Assembly: GCA_018657645.1 (NCBI GenBank)
Contig: JABHWT010000279.1
Coordinates: forward strand, 1 to 35,138
From: Halieaceae bacterium
Lineage (GTDB): Bacteria; Pseudomonadota; Gammaproteobacteria; Pseudomonadales; Halieaceae
DNA: 35,138 bases
Reading direction: 5' to 3'
Position 1 is the first letter of the stretch; each line of letters starts with the position of its first letter. Position numbers and translations under genes: made by a program. Positions 27,750 to 35,138 of this stretch are shown in pieces. The notes beneath the pieces are model-generated. The model was not told the origin of the DNA. It ran no database searches and saw only the letters and a list, made by a program, of their open reading frames with translations.

Positions 27750-28787
27750 TCACGGGCGACGCAGCGCATGGCAAACAAAAAGGGCGGCGGTCAATAATAC
27801 CACCGCACCGCCTTGATGGGCGGCAGCCAGGGCTACGGGAACGTGCAATAAAAGATTTAAAACGCCAAGCACCGCTTGAATCAGCAACATAGCAAACAGT
27901 GCAATCGCTCCCGTTCTGGCCCTGCCTGGCCCCGAGTTTGTATACACTCCGAAAGAGAACCAGCTAATCACGACCAGCAGTAGATAGGCAAACATTCTGT
28001 GATTAAACTGAATGGTGGTGACGTCCTCAAAGGCACTTATCCATGCAGGGGACCCCGTATATAAACCCTGGGGAATGAAACTGTTACCCATGAGCGGCCA
28101 GGTGCTGTAAGCAAAACCCGCCCGGGTACCAGCTACCAGCCCGCCGGACAATATCATCAGGAAAACCAGACCCACCAGCAGTGTTGACCAGGATTTATAG
28201 CGCCCCAATGGTTCAGCGCAAACACCCCCCGATGGCAGCCACAAATCAATGGCCAGCCAGAACATATACGCATAAATCAGCACTGCAAGACCCAGGTGGG
28301 CCGTCAATCGGTACTGGCTGACATGAGGGTCATTAACCAGACCACTCATAACCATATACCAGCCCAACAATCCCTGTAGAGCGCCCAGTATGAACAGGGC
28401 TATCAGCTTGGGCATCAAGCCGGTCCTGATCCTGCCCTTTATGGCGAAGTAGAGAAAGGGGAAAAAGAATAACACGCCGATCAGTCGGCCCAGCAGCCGA
28501 TGCAGGTACTCGTACATAAAAATAGCCTTGAAGCCCTGCAGTGTCATTCCAAGGTTAATCTTCTGGTATTCCGGAAACTGCTTGTACTTATCGAAGGTCT
28601 CCATCCAGGCCTGCTCCGACAATGGGGGTATAATACCCATTAGCGGCTTCCATTCGACCATCGACAAACCCGAGTGGGTTAATCGAGTGATACCACCGAG
28701 CAATATCATGCCAATAATGACAGCTGCGCAGACCATCAGCCATATTGCTATCTGCCTGTCGTAGGCCATCTGCTCACTGGACGCCAT
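27750..28787 (-). CDS. ctaA: Heme A synthase (COX15/CtaA family)
   Basis: Inner-membrane enzyme that converts heme O to heme A for cytochrome c oxidase. The 345-residue protein has about eight membrane segments. The family features GGITRLTHSGLSMVEWKP, YLHRLLGR, QYRLTAHLGLA, FNHRMFAYLL and AAHQGGAVVLL carry the histidines expected to bind heme. The GGxTRLTxSGLS form is the mitochondrial/alphaproteobacterial-type COX15 and is also seen in gammaproteobacteria. No oxidase subunit or heme O synthase gene is in the window. Confidence 0.93.
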   Translation of the reverse strand: MASSEQMAYDRQIAIWLMVCAAVIIGMILLGGITRLTHSGLSMVEWKPLMGIIPPLSEQAWMETFDKYKQFPEYQKINLGMTLQGFKAIFMYEYLHRLLGRLIGVLFFFPFLYFAIKGRIRTGLMPKLIALFILGALQGLLGWYMVMSGLVNDPHVSQYRLTAHLGLAVLIYAYMFWLAIDLWLPSGGVCAEPLGRYKSWSTLLVGLVFLMILSGGLVAGTRAGFAYSTWPLMGNSFIPQGLYTGSPAWISAFEDVTTIQFNHRMFAYLLLVVISWFSFGVYTNSGPGRARTGAIALFAMLLIQAVLGVLNLLLHVPVALAAAHQGGAVVLLTAALFVCHALRRP

Positions 28788-29016
28788 TATAATTTTCTCG
28801 CGGGTATCTGGAAAAGCGGCATGATACCTGAAAACTCACCCGCAGAGGACACCGGCGAGAACTAAAACCCTTCGATGCGCGACTCGTATATTGCCATAAA
28901 TCCGAAGTAGTGCTTCTATCGTAGCTGCCTCAGGGACAATTACAGCCCCTTCGTAGAACGAAGAGCAACAAAGTAGCAAAACGGAAGTGCGGCAAATTTT
29001 TAGTTCTCCACTACGG

Positions 29017-29046
29017 TGGCCAGACCATTGCCAGGTGGCGTAGAAT
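29017..29046 (+). promoter_or_regulatory. Possible uup promoter
   Basis: TGGCCA (4/6 match) and TAGAAT (5/6 match) are 18 bases apart, about 40 bases upstream of the uup ATG. The rest of 28788-29084 holds a small hairpin (CTTCGT-AGA-ACGAAG, 28949-28963) and no convincing gene. Confidence 0.3.
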
Positions 29047-29084
29047 GCGCTCCCACCCATCGACAGCACTAGTATCCCTTCAAG

Positions 29085-30989
29085 ATGATATTGTTACGCC
29101 TCGACTCAGTTGCTCTCCACTACGGCACCCAGGTGCTCCTCGACGATGTCGATTTCACTATCAGTAAAGGAGACAAAGTGGGCCTGCTGGGCCGCAACGG
29201 CGTTGGTAAAACAACGCTATTGAAGGTTCTGGCAGGCGATATTCTACCTGAGTCCGGAGAACACTGGATACGTCCAGGCATTCGGATGACCTGGTTGCAA
29301 CAAACCCTGCCGCCCGGGGATGAACAAACCGTTTATCAAGTTGTCTCCAGCGGTCTGGCCGAAGCAGGTCACCTGCTCAACGAATACCACCAGCTATTGC
29401 AGGCAGATGATTTTAGCGACATGGAAGCGCTATCTCGCACCCAGGCAAAGCTGGAGGCTGTCGACGGATGGCAGTTACAACAGCGCGTTGACACTGTTAT
29501 CAGCCAATTACAACTGCCAGGCGACGCCCTTATGAAAGAGCTATCGGGTGGCTGGCGCCGTCGCGTTGCCCTGGCTCAAGCCCTGGTTGGCCAGCCCGAC
29601 ATTCTGCTGCTCGATGAGCCCACCAATCATCTGGATATTCCTGCAATCCATTGGCTGGAGGAGCAGCTTCGCAATTTCAACGGCGCGATTGTTCTTATTA
29701 CCCACGACCGACGCTTCCTGCAAAATGTGGCCAATACTATTGCCGAACTGGACCGGGGCCACCTCACGCAGTGGCGAGGAAACTACCAGGGTTTTCTTCG
29801 CTTTCGCGAGCAGCAGCAACTGGCCGAGGAGCGCGCCAACGATCTGTTTGATAAGAGGCTCGCCCAGGAGGAAGTCTGGATTCGTCAGGGCATTAAGGCT
29901 CGTCGCACTCGCAACGAAGGGCGGGTTCGAGCCTTGAAGGCTATGCGGTCGGAGCGGAATGCGCGCAGGGAACGTATTGGCAACGCCACATTTGCCGCAG
30001 AGCAGGGAAGCAAGTCTGGCAAGATCGTCGCCGAGCTCAAAGATGTCGGTCACCAGTTTGGAGACACCCGAATTGTTAGTCACTTCTCCACGATTATCCA
30101 GCGCGGTGACCGAATTGGCATTGTCGGTGCAAACGGTGCCGGCAAAACCACATTGGTAAAGATTTTATTGGGCGAACTGAAGCCGGATTCTGGCACTGTA
30201 AAATTAGGCAGCAAGCTGGAACTGGCGTACTCCGACCAGCTTCGCACCCACCTTGACCCGGATAAAAATCTGATTGATAACATTTGCGGAGGACGGGAGT
30301 TTGTCGAAATCAACGGCAAGGCCCGCCATGCAATCTCTTATCTCGGTGACTTTCTGTTTACTCCCGAGCGAGTACGGTCACCGGTAAGAGCCCTGTCTGG
30401 CGGTGAGCAAAACAGAGCAATTCTCGCAAAGCTATTCAGTAAGCCCGCCAATTTGTTGGTGCTGGACGAACCTACTAATGATCTGGATATAGAAACCCTC
30501 GAGCTGCTGGAAGAAATTTTACTGTCTTTCCAAGGCACCGTTTTACTGGTTAGCCACGACCGGGATTTTATGGACAACGTGGTCACCAACCTTATCGTGG
30601 TAGAGGGCAATGGTGTGGTCAGCGAACATGCCGGCGGTTACAGTGACTGGGAGGCGCGTGGTGGTCAATTAATGGATATCCAGACCCAGGTACCTGCCGC
30701 GGTAGAACGGGACAAGACCGCCACGAACCCCCCCCAAAAAACCGGCACCACCGAGGGCAAGCGCAAACTCTCCTTTAAAGAACAGCGCGAACTTGAGAGC
30801 CTGCCAGGGCAGATAGAAGCACTGGAACAGCGCCAACAGGTACTGGAAGAATGCATGTCACAGCCGGGTTTCTATCAGTCCGATCACAATGAGGTACAAC
30901 GGGTAACAAGCGAGCTCGGCCTTATTCAGGAACAAATGGAAACCGCGTTTGAACGCTGGACAGCGCTCGAAGAGGAATCAAATCAATAG
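29085..30989 (+). CDS. uup: ABC-F ATPase Uup
   Basis: Cytoplasmic ABC-F protein that acts on the ribosome and, in E. coli, affects precise transposon excision and Holliday junctions. The 634-residue protein has two ATPase domains: Walker A GRNGVGKTT, signature LSGGWRRR and Walker B LLLDEPTNHLD in the first; GANGAGKTT, LSGGEQNRA and LVLDEPTNDLD in the second. Between them is the charged, Arg-rich linker typical of the family (about 245-300). The C-terminal 80 residues form a predicted coiled coil (KLSFKEQRELESLPGQIEAL), which separates Uup from other ABC-F members. Probably monocistronic. Confidence 0.95.
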   Translation: MILLRLDSVALHYGTQVLLDDVDFTISKGDKVGLLGRNGVGKTTLLKVLAGDILPESGEHWIRPGIRMTWLQQTLPPGDEQTVYQVVSSGLAEAGHLLNEYHQLLQADDFSDMEALSRTQAKLEAVDGWQLQQRVDTVISQLQLPGDALMKELSGGWRRRVALAQALVGQPDILLLDEPTNHLDIPAIHWLEEQLRNFNGAIVLITHDRRFLQNVANTIAELDRGHLTQWRGNYQGFLRFREQQQLAEERANDLFDKRLAQEEVWIRQGIKARRTRNEGRVRALKAMRSERNARRERIGNATFAAEQGSKSGKIVAELKDVGHQFGDTRIVSHFSTIIQRGDRIGIVGANGAGKTTLVKILLGELKPDSGTVKLGSKLELAYSDQLRTHLDPDKNLIDNICGGREFVEINGKARHAISYLGDFLFTPERVRSPVRALSGGEQNRAILAKLFSKPANLLVLDEPTNDLDIETLELLEEILLSFQGTVLLVSHDRDFMDNVVTNLIVVEGNGVVSEHAGGYSDWEARGGQLMDIQTQVPAAVERDKTATNPPQKTGTTEGKRKLSFKEQRELESLPGQIEALEQRQQVLEECMSQPGFYQSDHNEVQRVTSELGLIQEQMETAFERWTALEEESNQ

Positions 30990-31186
30990 TGAGTGCAGTC
31001 TCCGATGACAGCTTAGGGTGGGCACCAATTAGTGCCTATCCAGATGACCGGCCCCTCGGAAATGGCTAGGCTCAATGCGAAGGCTGTGAAGGTTAGCTGT
31101 TTTGGACACCTTTGAGCCCGCTAAGCGGAGGCCTGTTTTCAGGGGTTGGAGGCACATGGATGTGCCGGATGGCCGGCCCCCGAAAA

Positions 31187-31216
31187 GCCTTGCCGCGCAG
31201 GGACGCGCGTCAAGGC
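31187..31216. other. Central GC-rich hairpin of the foldback element
   Basis: GCCTTG-C-CGCGC, loop AGGGAC, GCGCG-T-CAAGGC: 11 base pairs with one internal mismatch. Stable in DNA or RNA and could end transcription from either side. Confidence 0.6.
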
Positions 31217-31329
31217 GGGCCCGTGAAAACTGGCTGTAGCGAGGGAAGCCGAAGGCCGGGCGATGGTTTCCAAAACAGCTAACCTTTGCAGCCGTCTCCA
31301 ATGTTTAGTGAAAAACGAAGCATTTCCAC

Positions 31330-31391
31330 GGGCCGGACATCCGAGGGGCCGGCCATCCGAGGGGCCGGCCATCCGAGGGGCCGGCCATCCG
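31330..31391. repeat. Tandem 16-bp repeat array, 3.9 copies
   Basis: Unit GGGCCGGCCATCCGAG repeated almost perfectly (first copy has one change, GGACAT for GGCCAT). Each full unit contains the palindrome GGCCGGCC. The last copy merges into the right outer arm of the foldback element, so the array looks like an expansion of that arm. There are no spacers, so it is not a CRISPR. Confidence 0.93.
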
Positions 31392-31403
31392 GATGGACAC
31401 TAA

Positions 31404-32591
31404 TTAGAGAACCCTGCCGACGGACTCCACCAGGTAATCAATATTTGAGGCGTTCACACCGGCCACATTTATTCGCGATGAATCCAGCATGTATACACCG
31501 AATTCTGTTCGCAACCGCAGGGCCTGCTCAGGGGAGAGGCCAAGAAACGAAAACATGCCCTTCTCGCGCTCTATAAAGCTGAAATCGCCCTTGCCTGTCT
31601 TATTAAGTCTGGTCGCCAGGTCGGTGCGCAAACCGTTGATACGTTGGCACATGGTCATCAACTCGCTTCGCCAGGACGCATTCAGCTTTTCATCTGCCAG
31701 CACCCGTCCGGCAAGCAAACCGCCATGTGCGGGTGGCATGGAGTAAACTCGCCTTGCCGCAACCAGAGCCTGACTGACCAGGGCATCGGCATTGGTCTTA
31801 TCCTGGCACAGGAAGATAATGGCGCCAGTGCGCTCGCGATACAGTCCCAGGTTTTTAGAACAGGAGGCCGCAACAAGGACTTCCGGCAGCCGGGCAACCA
31901 GCGTGCGCAGCCCCGCTGCATCCTGCTCCAGACCATCACCCAGGCCCTGGTAGGCAATATCGACAAAGGGGATAAACCCCTGTTGCTCCGCCATGTTCGC
32001 TATTACCTCCCATTGCGACAGGGACAAATCGGCGCCACAGGGGTTGTGGCAACAGCCATGCATGAGAACAATCTCGCCTCTACCCGCTGCTTTTAAGTCC
32101 TCTACCATCGCATCAAAATTCACCCCGTGGGTCGCGGGATCGTAGTAGCGGTAGGTTTCAAAGCTCAGGCCAACACTGCCTAGCAACGGGATGTGCACGG
32201 GCCAGGTGGGATCACTAACCCACACCCTGGTGCCCGCTGCGGCTGCCTGGATAATTTCCGCACCTATCCGAAGCGCACCACAACCGCCTGGTGTTTGTAC
32301 ACTGGCGACTCGCCCATCGGCCAGTGCCTGACTATTGGTGCCCAATACCAGTTGCTGCATCCCGCTGTTAAACAATGCATCGCCCACCGGTGGAATGTAG
32401 GCCTTGGTGATTTCCTCGGCGGCCAGTGCTTTCTGGGCCTGCTGCACTGCCTCAAATACAGGGCAAATTCCCTGCTCGTCCATGTAAATACCCACGGTCA
32501 AATCTACCTTGTCCGGATTGGGGTCCGCGCGGCAAGCAGCCGCGAGCCCGAGAATGGGGTCATCCGGCAGGCGTTTCAGTTTTTCTAGCAT
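31404..32591 (-). CDS. Aspartate/aromatic amino acid aminotransferase family protein
   Basis: PLP-dependent transaminase, class I, 395 residues. N-terminal LPDDPILGLAAACRADPNPDKVDLTVGIY is typical of the AspC/TyrB group; PLP-binding Lys246 is in SCSKNLGLYRER, and CCHNPCGADLS occupies the usual HNPTG position. AspC/TyrB versus a specialised aromatic enzyme cannot be decided from sequence alone. The TAA stop (31404-31406) lies within the right end of the foldback element. The dipeptidase gene lies 27 bases upstream on the same strand, so the two may be co-transcribed. Confidence 0.9.
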   Translation of the reverse strand: MLEKLKRLPDDPILGLAAACRADPNPDKVDLTVGIYMDEQGICPVFEAVQQAQKALAAEEITKAYIPPVGDALFNSGMQQLVLGTNSQALADGRVASVQTPGGCGALRIGAEIIQAAAAGTRVWVSDPTWPVHIPLLGSVGLSFETYRYYDPATHGVNFDAMVEDLKAAGRGEIVLMHGCCHNPCGADLSLSQWEVIANMAEQQGFIPFVDIAYQGLGDGLEQDAAGLRTLVARLPEVLVAASCSKNLGLYRERTGAIIFLCQDKTNADALVSQALVAARRVYSMPPAHGGLLAGRVLADEKLNASWRSELMTMCQRINGLRTDLATRLNKTGKGDFSFIEREKGMFSFLGLSPEQALRLRTEFGVYMLDSSRINVAGVNASNIDYLVESVGRVL

Positions 32592-32618
32592 GGTGGATTG
32601 CTCTCCTGTTCCTAAGGA

Positions 32619-34061
32619 CTACATTTCTATCAGCAGTTCGGTGAGAAACTGCCAGAATGGTGGTACGGTTTCTATATGCAGGCGCTCTGCGGGCGAGTGT
32701 GCGCCGCGTATAGTAGGCCCAAACGACAGTATATCGATGGTCGGTTTTTTACTTTTGAGAATACCGCACTCCAGACCCGCATGGATTGCTTTAATCGCGG
32801 GCGCTGTGCCAAAAAGCCGCTCGTGTAAGGCACTACCCCGGGCCAACAGTGCACTGTCAAAATCGGGATCCCAACCCGGATAGCCCCCACCCGGCGTTAT
32901 TGCCAAACCAAAACGACGGGCGATCGCCTCGACCGACTGCTGCAGGGGCTGGCTCTGCGTCGGGTTAAAAAATCGAAAGCTGGATTCCAACCATAAATTG
33001 CCCTCTTCGATACGCAGTCCTGCCAGATTGATGCTAAGGTCCACCAGATCTGCCGGTCGTTGCAGATTATATGACTGGGCGCCATGGGGAAACAGCGCAA
33101 TCAGGTCCGCAATTTCCGCGGTATCTTCCACACTTAAAGCCCGCTCGGCCATATCCCGATGCAGGGATAATTCCAACCCGCAATCCACCGGTGGCAAATA
33201 TTCCAGCCACGCCGCCCTAAGATCACGCAATATGTCCGCCAACAGGAATTCCTGGCCCGCAGCACAGGCGAAAACCAGATTACCCTCTCGAGGAATAACA
33301 TTGTGCGCAACACCCGCCTCCAGGCTAATTAGCTGCGCACCATCAAAAGCATGCAGGCACTGTCCCAGCATCTTGATGGCATTGCCCAGTTGCTCGTGTA
33401 TCTGAACCCCGGAATGACCACCCGCCAAACCTATTAACGATACTCGCCAGATTTCCCGTGAGCCATCGAAGACATTGGTAGTATAGGATTTTTCAAACTC
33501 CCACCCGCCACCGCCAGCGCAGCCGATATATAGCTCGTTCCAATCTTCGGTATCCAGATTCAACATGCGCGAACCACTCATCATTGTCGCATCCAGGTTC
33601 AAAGCGCCTCCCAATCCCGTTTCCTCGTCGACGGTAAACAGCAATTCCAGCGGCGGGTGTGCAATACTGCTATCTGTCATCAACGCCAGGGCCGCGGCAC
33701 AACCGAGTCCATTATCCGCTCCCAAGGTAGTACGATCGGCCCCTAGCCAACCATCCGTAATCTGCAGGGTGAGTGGGTCTGTATGAAAATCGTGTTCTTT
33801 GTCTGAAGTCTTTACCGCCACCATATCAAGGTGATTCTGAACAATAACAGGTTCGCGCTCCTTCATTTCTTCCGTAGCAGCGACAAAAACCACCAGGTTG
33901 CCCGCATCATCTATCCGCCATGACTGACCACCCGATTTAGCCTGATCAATTATATACTGGCGCATTGCCGCCTCCTCCCCTGAGGGGCGGGGAATTTGAC
34001 TAATCTGGTAGAAGTGCTCCCAAAGGTGGCGGGGCTCCTCGGGATAGTTGTCAGGTCTCAT
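32619..34061 (-). CDS. pepD: Aminoacyl-histidine dipeptidase (PepD, M20C)
   Basis: Cytosolic zinc dipeptidase of the M20C family with broad specificity. The 480-residue protein has the metal-binding segments QNHLDMVAV and TLGADNGLGCAAALAL, the catalytic FTVDEETGLGGA and a GLAGGHSGVQI stretch in the lid domain, all typical of PepD. Length and N-terminus fit the E. coli enzyme. The gene is upstream of the aminotransferase on the same strand, consistent with use of peptides as amino-acid sources. Confidence 0.95.
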   Translation of the reverse strand: MRPDNYPEEPRHLWEHFYQISQIPRPSGEEAAMRQYIIDQAKSGGQSWRIDDAGNLVVFVAATEEMKEREPVIVQNHLDMVAVKTSDKEHDFHTDPLTLQITDGWLGADRTTLGADNGLGCAAALALMTDSSIAHPPLELLFTVDEETGLGGALNLDATMMSGSRMLNLDTEDWNELYIGCAGGGGWEFEKSYTTNVFDGSREIWRVSLIGLAGGHSGVQIHEQLGNAIKMLGQCLHAFDGAQLISLEAGVAHNVIPREGNLVFACAAGQEFLLADILRDLRAAWLEYLPPVDCGLELSLHRDMAERALSVEDTAEIADLIALFPHGAQSYNLQRPADLVDLSINLAGLRIEEGNLWLESSFRFFNPTQSQPLQQSVEAIARRFGLAITPGGGYPGWDPDFDSALLARGSALHERLFGTAPAIKAIHAGLECGILKSKKPTIDILSFGPTIRGAHSPAERLHIETVPPFWQFLTELLIEM

Positions 34062-34292
34062 CAGTCGATTCCATTGGCGGAAACGCGATTATACCCGAGC
34101 TGAGCCAGTCCCAACACCGGCGCAGTTCTCATTTTTTGGAAATCCGGATGGAGCCGACTGCACCCTGACTTACAAATGGTGACTGTGTCAGACACCGCAG
34201 TGACAACGAAGACAGCCTCCAGGTTGCACAGGGCTGTGCTACTCTAAAGCCTTCCCAAACTCATCCGTCCGCTGGCAAGGAACCCGGCCAAT

Positions 34293-34865
34293 ATGAACAA
34301 GCACTTTATCGATGCCCGGCAACTGCTCGAAGATTCATTTAACCTGGGCTGGCAGGTCTACCAAAGCGGTTTCAAGCCCACCTGCATTGTTGGCGTCTGG
34401 CGCGGCGGCACGCCGGTGGGCATCGCGGTACAGGAACTACTGCGCGTCATGGGTGTGAAATCAGACCATGTCGCCATTCGCACCGCCTCTTATTCAGGCA
34501 TCGGCAAGCGCAGCCGGCATATCGAGGTGCATGGTTTGACATATATTACAGACCGAGTGAAGGGAGATGATACTCTGCTGATCGTGGACGATGTGTACGA
34601 CACGGGCTTGTCTATTAACCAGGTTATTGCAGAATTAAACAACGCTTACCAGAATAATTCACCTGAAATCCGCATCGCTACTCCCTATTATAAACCCGGC
34701 AATAACAAGACCTCCCGCGAGCCTGATTATTACCTGCACCAAACCGAGGACTGGCTAGTATTCCCACATGAACTGGAAGGCCTGACCCCAGAGGAGATTC
34801 GTAACAACAAACCAGAGCTTGCGGCTTTCATCGACCAACTGGAATCTCAATTGCAGAGCAATTGA
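34293..34865 (+). CDS. Phosphoribosyltransferase (hypoxanthine/xanthine type)
   Basis: Type I PRTase of 190 residues with the PRPP-binding motif LLIVDDVYDTG (95-105). The upstream CIVGVWRGGTPVG and the YKPGNNKTSREPDYYL stretch match the hypoxanthine phosphoribosyltransferase-like family seen in marine gammaproteobacteria and archaea. It probably salvages a purine base to its monophosphate. AAGGAA sits well before the ATG. Base specificity is inferred. Confidence 0.88.
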   Translation: MNKHFIDARQLLEDSFNLGWQVYQSGFKPTCIVGVWRGGTPVGIAVQELLRVMGVKSDHVAIRTASYSGIGKRSRHIEVHGLTYITDRVKGDDTLLIVDDVYDTGLSINQVIAELNNAYQNNSPEIRIATPYYKPGNNKTSREPDYYLHQTEDWLVFPHELEGLTPEEIRNNKPELAAFIDQLESQLQSN

Positions 34866-34947
34866 ATTGAAGCCTCTCCACAATACTGGCCTGGCAGTGT
34901 GCTGAATATGTCTCTGGCGAGTGCGGTACCAGGCGTTTTAATGAGTA

Positions 34948-35138
34948 CTAGTCAGTGCCGCGAGTGTAGGCTCTTATTATTGCCTCATGTTGCGGGAACA
35001 GCTCAAGCAGGAATCGGCGATCTCCCAATGTCATATCCCGGTAGTCAAACGCTGGAGACACAGCCTCACTCACCAACCCATAATCACCGCCACACAGGTG
35101 AGACGCCTTCCATACACCACCGGGTACAGTTAACTGTA
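34948..35138 (-). CDS. Cupin family protein (DUF985), 3' part
   Basis: An open frame running off the right edge gives 62 C-terminal residues and a TAG stop at 34948-34950. The peptide QLTVPGGVWKASHLCGG, continuing DYGLVSEAVSPAFDYRDM and ending ELFPQHEAIIRAYTRGTD, resembles the DUF985/cupin_5 family, where VPxGxWxA and the VxPGFDFxDF-type block are typical. Function unknown. The first part lies outside the window, and the ORF is missing from the supplied track. Converges with the phosphoribosyltransferase gene. Confidence 0.85.
   Translation of the reverse strand, partial: QLTVPGGVWKASHLCGGDYGLVSEAVSPAFDYRDMTLGDRRFLLELFPQHEAIIRAYTRGTD

Larger units (their letters stand above)
31025..31407. 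repeat. Foldback (nested inverted repeat) element
   Basis: Occupies most of the 414-base interval between uup and the aminotransferase gene. The outer 36-base arms (31025-31060 and 31372-31407) are imperfect inverted repeats matching in 31 of 36 positions. Inside, 31089-31106 and 31269-31286 are perfect 18-base inverted repeats whose similarity extends on both sides. The centre has two more hairpins, GGCACATGGATGTGCC (31151-31166) and GCCTTGCCGCGC/GCGCGTCAAGGC (31187-31216). No protein features are visible. The right arm supplies the stop codon of the aminotransferase gene. Confidence 0.85.

Noticed and set aside
28836-29069. 77-residue minus-strand ORF upstream of uup
   Set aside because: No motifs, no ribosome binding site recognised, and it covers the likely uup promoter.
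31029-31372. Two minus-strand ORFs of 90 and 77 residues in the foldback element
   Set aside because: Their sequence just reads through inverted and tandem repeats, with no family features; chance frames in GC-rich DNA.
31330-31391. Possible CRISPR array
   Set aside because: Units are contiguous 16-mers with no spacers, and no cas genes are near.
34142-34152. ATCCGGATGGA upstream of the phosphoribosyltransferase, as a further foldback-element copy
   Set aside because: Only 11 bases match and the core is a palindrome; too short to separate from chance.

Overview
The window reads as chromosomal DNA of a free-living, aerobic gammaproteobacterium, probably marine and near Cellvibrionales/Halieaceae/Spongiibacteraceae. 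The evidence is the gene order miaB-phoH-ybeY-corC-lnt-leuS-lptE-holA with a DUF1820 gene beside it, as in Pseudomonas and relatives; a complete Rsx/Rnf complex next to metG; a heme A synthase; a LexA box of gammaproteobacterial type; and a set of SDR/aldehyde dehydrogenase/luciferase-like oxidoreductases typical of heterotrophs that degrade lipids or xenobiotics. The family-level assignment is inference. I see no tRNA, rRNA, CRISPR, prophage or intact insertion sequence.

Layout. 2-5296 (+): the 3' end of metG, then rsxA-B-C-D-G-E in one tightly packed operon (ATGA/TAATG junctions), encoding the electron-pumping membrane complex. 5390-6723 (-): an SDR and a DUF1820 protein. 6724-7079: a gene-free stretch with a 20-bp inverted repeat pair (possible MITE). 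7080-12356 (+): miaB, phoH, ybeY, corC, lnt. 12360-12725 (-): a single-domain hemerythrin. 12953-16960 (+): leuS (without the usual leucine-specific insertion), lptE, holA. 16977-17714 (-): a secreted methyltransferase-like protein. 17950-18978 (+): a luciferase-like oxidoreductase.

19154-27284: the SOS mutagenesis genes imuA and imuB. They normally sit side by side, but here five unrelated genes separate them (a DUF885 lipoprotein; SDR, aldehyde dehydrogenase and 3-hydroxyisobutyrate-dehydrogenase-like genes on the minus strand; a carboxymuconolactone-decarboxylase-family gene on the plus strand). Each has its own near-perfect LexA box, and imuB has a strong hairpin over its ribosome binding site. 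No dnaE2 follows.

27297-28787 (-): heme A synthase and an RDD membrane protein. 29085-30989 (+): the ABC-F ATPase Uup. 30990-31403: a non-coding foldback element with 36-bp imperfect inverted ends, nested inverted repeats and a 16-bp tandem array; part of its end motif recurs at 17870. 31404-34061 (-): an aromatic/aspartate aminotransferase and a PepD-type dipeptidase. 34293-34865 (+): a purine-type phosphoribosyltransferase. 34948-35138 (-): the 3' part of a DUF985 cupin gene.

Most of the window is conserved housekeeping sequence. The parts most worth a second look are the split ImuA/ImuB SOS module with the imuB leader hairpin, the foldback element at 31025-31407, the inverted repeat pair upstream of miaB, and the shortened LeuRS. 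I did not find a clear new multi-gene system.
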